Shown here: piece after piece, positions 63,474-64,000 of the stretch
Numbering within the stretch: position 1 is the stretch's first letter
How the letters are laid out: every line of letters begins with the position of its first letter
Source: Acidovorax sp. 1608163
GTDB lineage: Bacteria > Pseudomonadota > Gammaproteobacteria > Burkholderiales > Burkholderiaceae_C
DNA: 64,000 nt
Assembly: GCF_003669015.1 (NCBI RefSeq)
Contig: NZ_CP033069.1
Coordinates: forward strand, 685,001 to 749,000
Direction: 5' to 3'
Program-made: the position numbers and the translations under genes
The notes under the pieces: model-generated
Database searches by the model: none
Told to the model about the DNA's origin: nothing
The model's input: only the letters and a program-made list of their open reading frames with translations

Positions 63474-64000
63474 TCAGCCCCCGGATTCCAGCGTATGCGT
63501 GGCGTGCTTGTCCTGGGCCAGCAACTCCACCATTTGTGGCAGCGCTTCTTTCAGCGCGGCTTTCAGCGTGAAGGGTGGGTTGATCAGAAACATGCCGCTG
63601 GCTGGCAGACCTGGGCGCTTGACTTCGCCTGCTGCGTCTTCCGTTATTTTGCTCGATTTGACGGTCAGCGTGGCATGCAGCCAGCTCTTGCCGGCCTTTG
63701 TGGCCATGGTCTTGAGTCGGCGGGGCAGGTCATGGGCCTCGGGGCGCGGAATGATGGGGTACCACACGGCGTACGTACCCGTCGCAAAACGCTTGAGCGA
63801 ATCGGCCACCATGTCCAGCACCTTGCCGTAGTCGCTCTTCATTTCATAGCTGGGATCGCACAGCAGCAAAGCGCGGCGGGCCGGTGGCGGTAAGAATTTC
63901 TTGATGCCTTCAAAGCCGTCTTCATGCAGCACGGCCACTTGCCTGCCCGCATTGAGCTGGGCCACATTGCCCGCCAGTGCGCGCATGTCGGTCGGGTGCA
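63474..64000 (-). CDS. rlmJ: 23S rRNA (adenine-N6)-methyltransferase RlmJ, partial at right edge
   Basis: The C-terminal 175 residues are visible; the gene runs off the window. HPTDMRALAGNVAQLNAGRQ and LLLCDPSYEMKSDYGKV (the methyltransferase motif IV, DPSYE here) are typical of RlmJ, as is the segment GMFLINPPFTL. RlmJ methylates A2030 of 23S rRNA in E. coli. The N-terminus lies beyond 64000. It converges with rlpA. Confidence 0.87.
   Translation of the reverse strand, partial: HPTDMRALAGNVAQLNAGRQVAVLHEDGFEGIKKFLPPPARRALLLCDPSYEMKSDYGKVLDMVADSLKRFATGTYAVWYPIIPRPEAHDLPRRLKTMATKAGKSWLHATLTVKSSKITEDAAGEVKRPGLPASGMFLINPPFTLKAALKEALPQMVELLAQDKHATHTLESGG

Overview
The window is about 64 kb of GC-rich DNA (roughly 65% G+C by eye). 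It fits a betaproteobacterium of the family Comamonadaceae, most like Acidovorax and its relatives. Clues are a complete-looking leucine/isovalerate (liu) catabolic block, several Bug-type (tripartite tricarboxylate) solute receptors, a typical Gram-negative Porin_4 protein, an SAH riboswitch in front of ahcY, and short interspersed hairpin repeats of a kind I associate with this family. I see no tRNA, rRNA, CRISPR array, prophage or insertion sequence.

Layout. 1-10831: a partial AraC-type regulator diverges from a long run of plus-strand genes: acyl-CoA synthetase, both methylcrotonyl-CoA carboxylase subunits (liuB, liuD), methylglutaconyl-CoA hydratase (liuC), two secreted alpha/beta hydrolases, a DinB protein, a DUF4126 membrane protein and a GhrA-like reductase. 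10854-14820: a minus-strand operon (3-hydroxyacyl-CoA dehydrogenase, BKACE/DUF849 enzyme, Bug receptor) diverges from a LysR regulator. 14919-15826 is HMG-CoA lyase (liuE), the last step of the leucine route, broken by a frameshift. 15890-20172 holds YbaK, DUF1289, a DsbA/HCCA-isomerase-like protein, and a CBS/DUF294 plus DnaQ-like exonuclease pair. 20445-26494 holds a porin, the acetate symporter operon (actP with DUF485), a frameshifted MHS-type transporter and a 57-aa membrane peptide. 26608-28993 holds two tandem paralogous amino-acid-type binding proteins.

29186-35080 is a double-length UvrA with four ABC modules. 35763-38573 is a membrane-anchored polysaccharide deacetylase / caspase-like / TPR fusion. 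39471-42146 is a citrulline/ornithine module (ctlX, ocd, Lrp-type regulator). 42416-44987 holds another Bug receptor and a NYN-LOTUS protein. 45138-51074 is a sugar island: PfkB kinase, FrcBCA-like ABC importer, FucU/RbsD mutarotase and ROK repressor. 51315-58944 is a minus-strand, mostly overlapping set: prfC, a low-GC membrane glycosyltransferase-like protein, a small EamA-like protein, a GT2 glycosyltransferase, a secreted glycosidase-like protein and a HAD phosphatase. 59218-62752 is the methyl cycle: SAH riboswitch, ahcY, tlyA, metF. RlpA and a partial RlmJ end the window.

Two points matter when using this annotation. First, four otherwise conserved genes (liuE, the MHS transporter, the Lrp regulator, prfC) each carry an apparent one-base deletion, in or beside a G/C run. 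I suspect sequencing or assembly errors, but the sequence alone cannot prove it. Second, a family of roughly 60-bp hairpin repeats occurs both between genes and inside at least four reading frames without breaking them.
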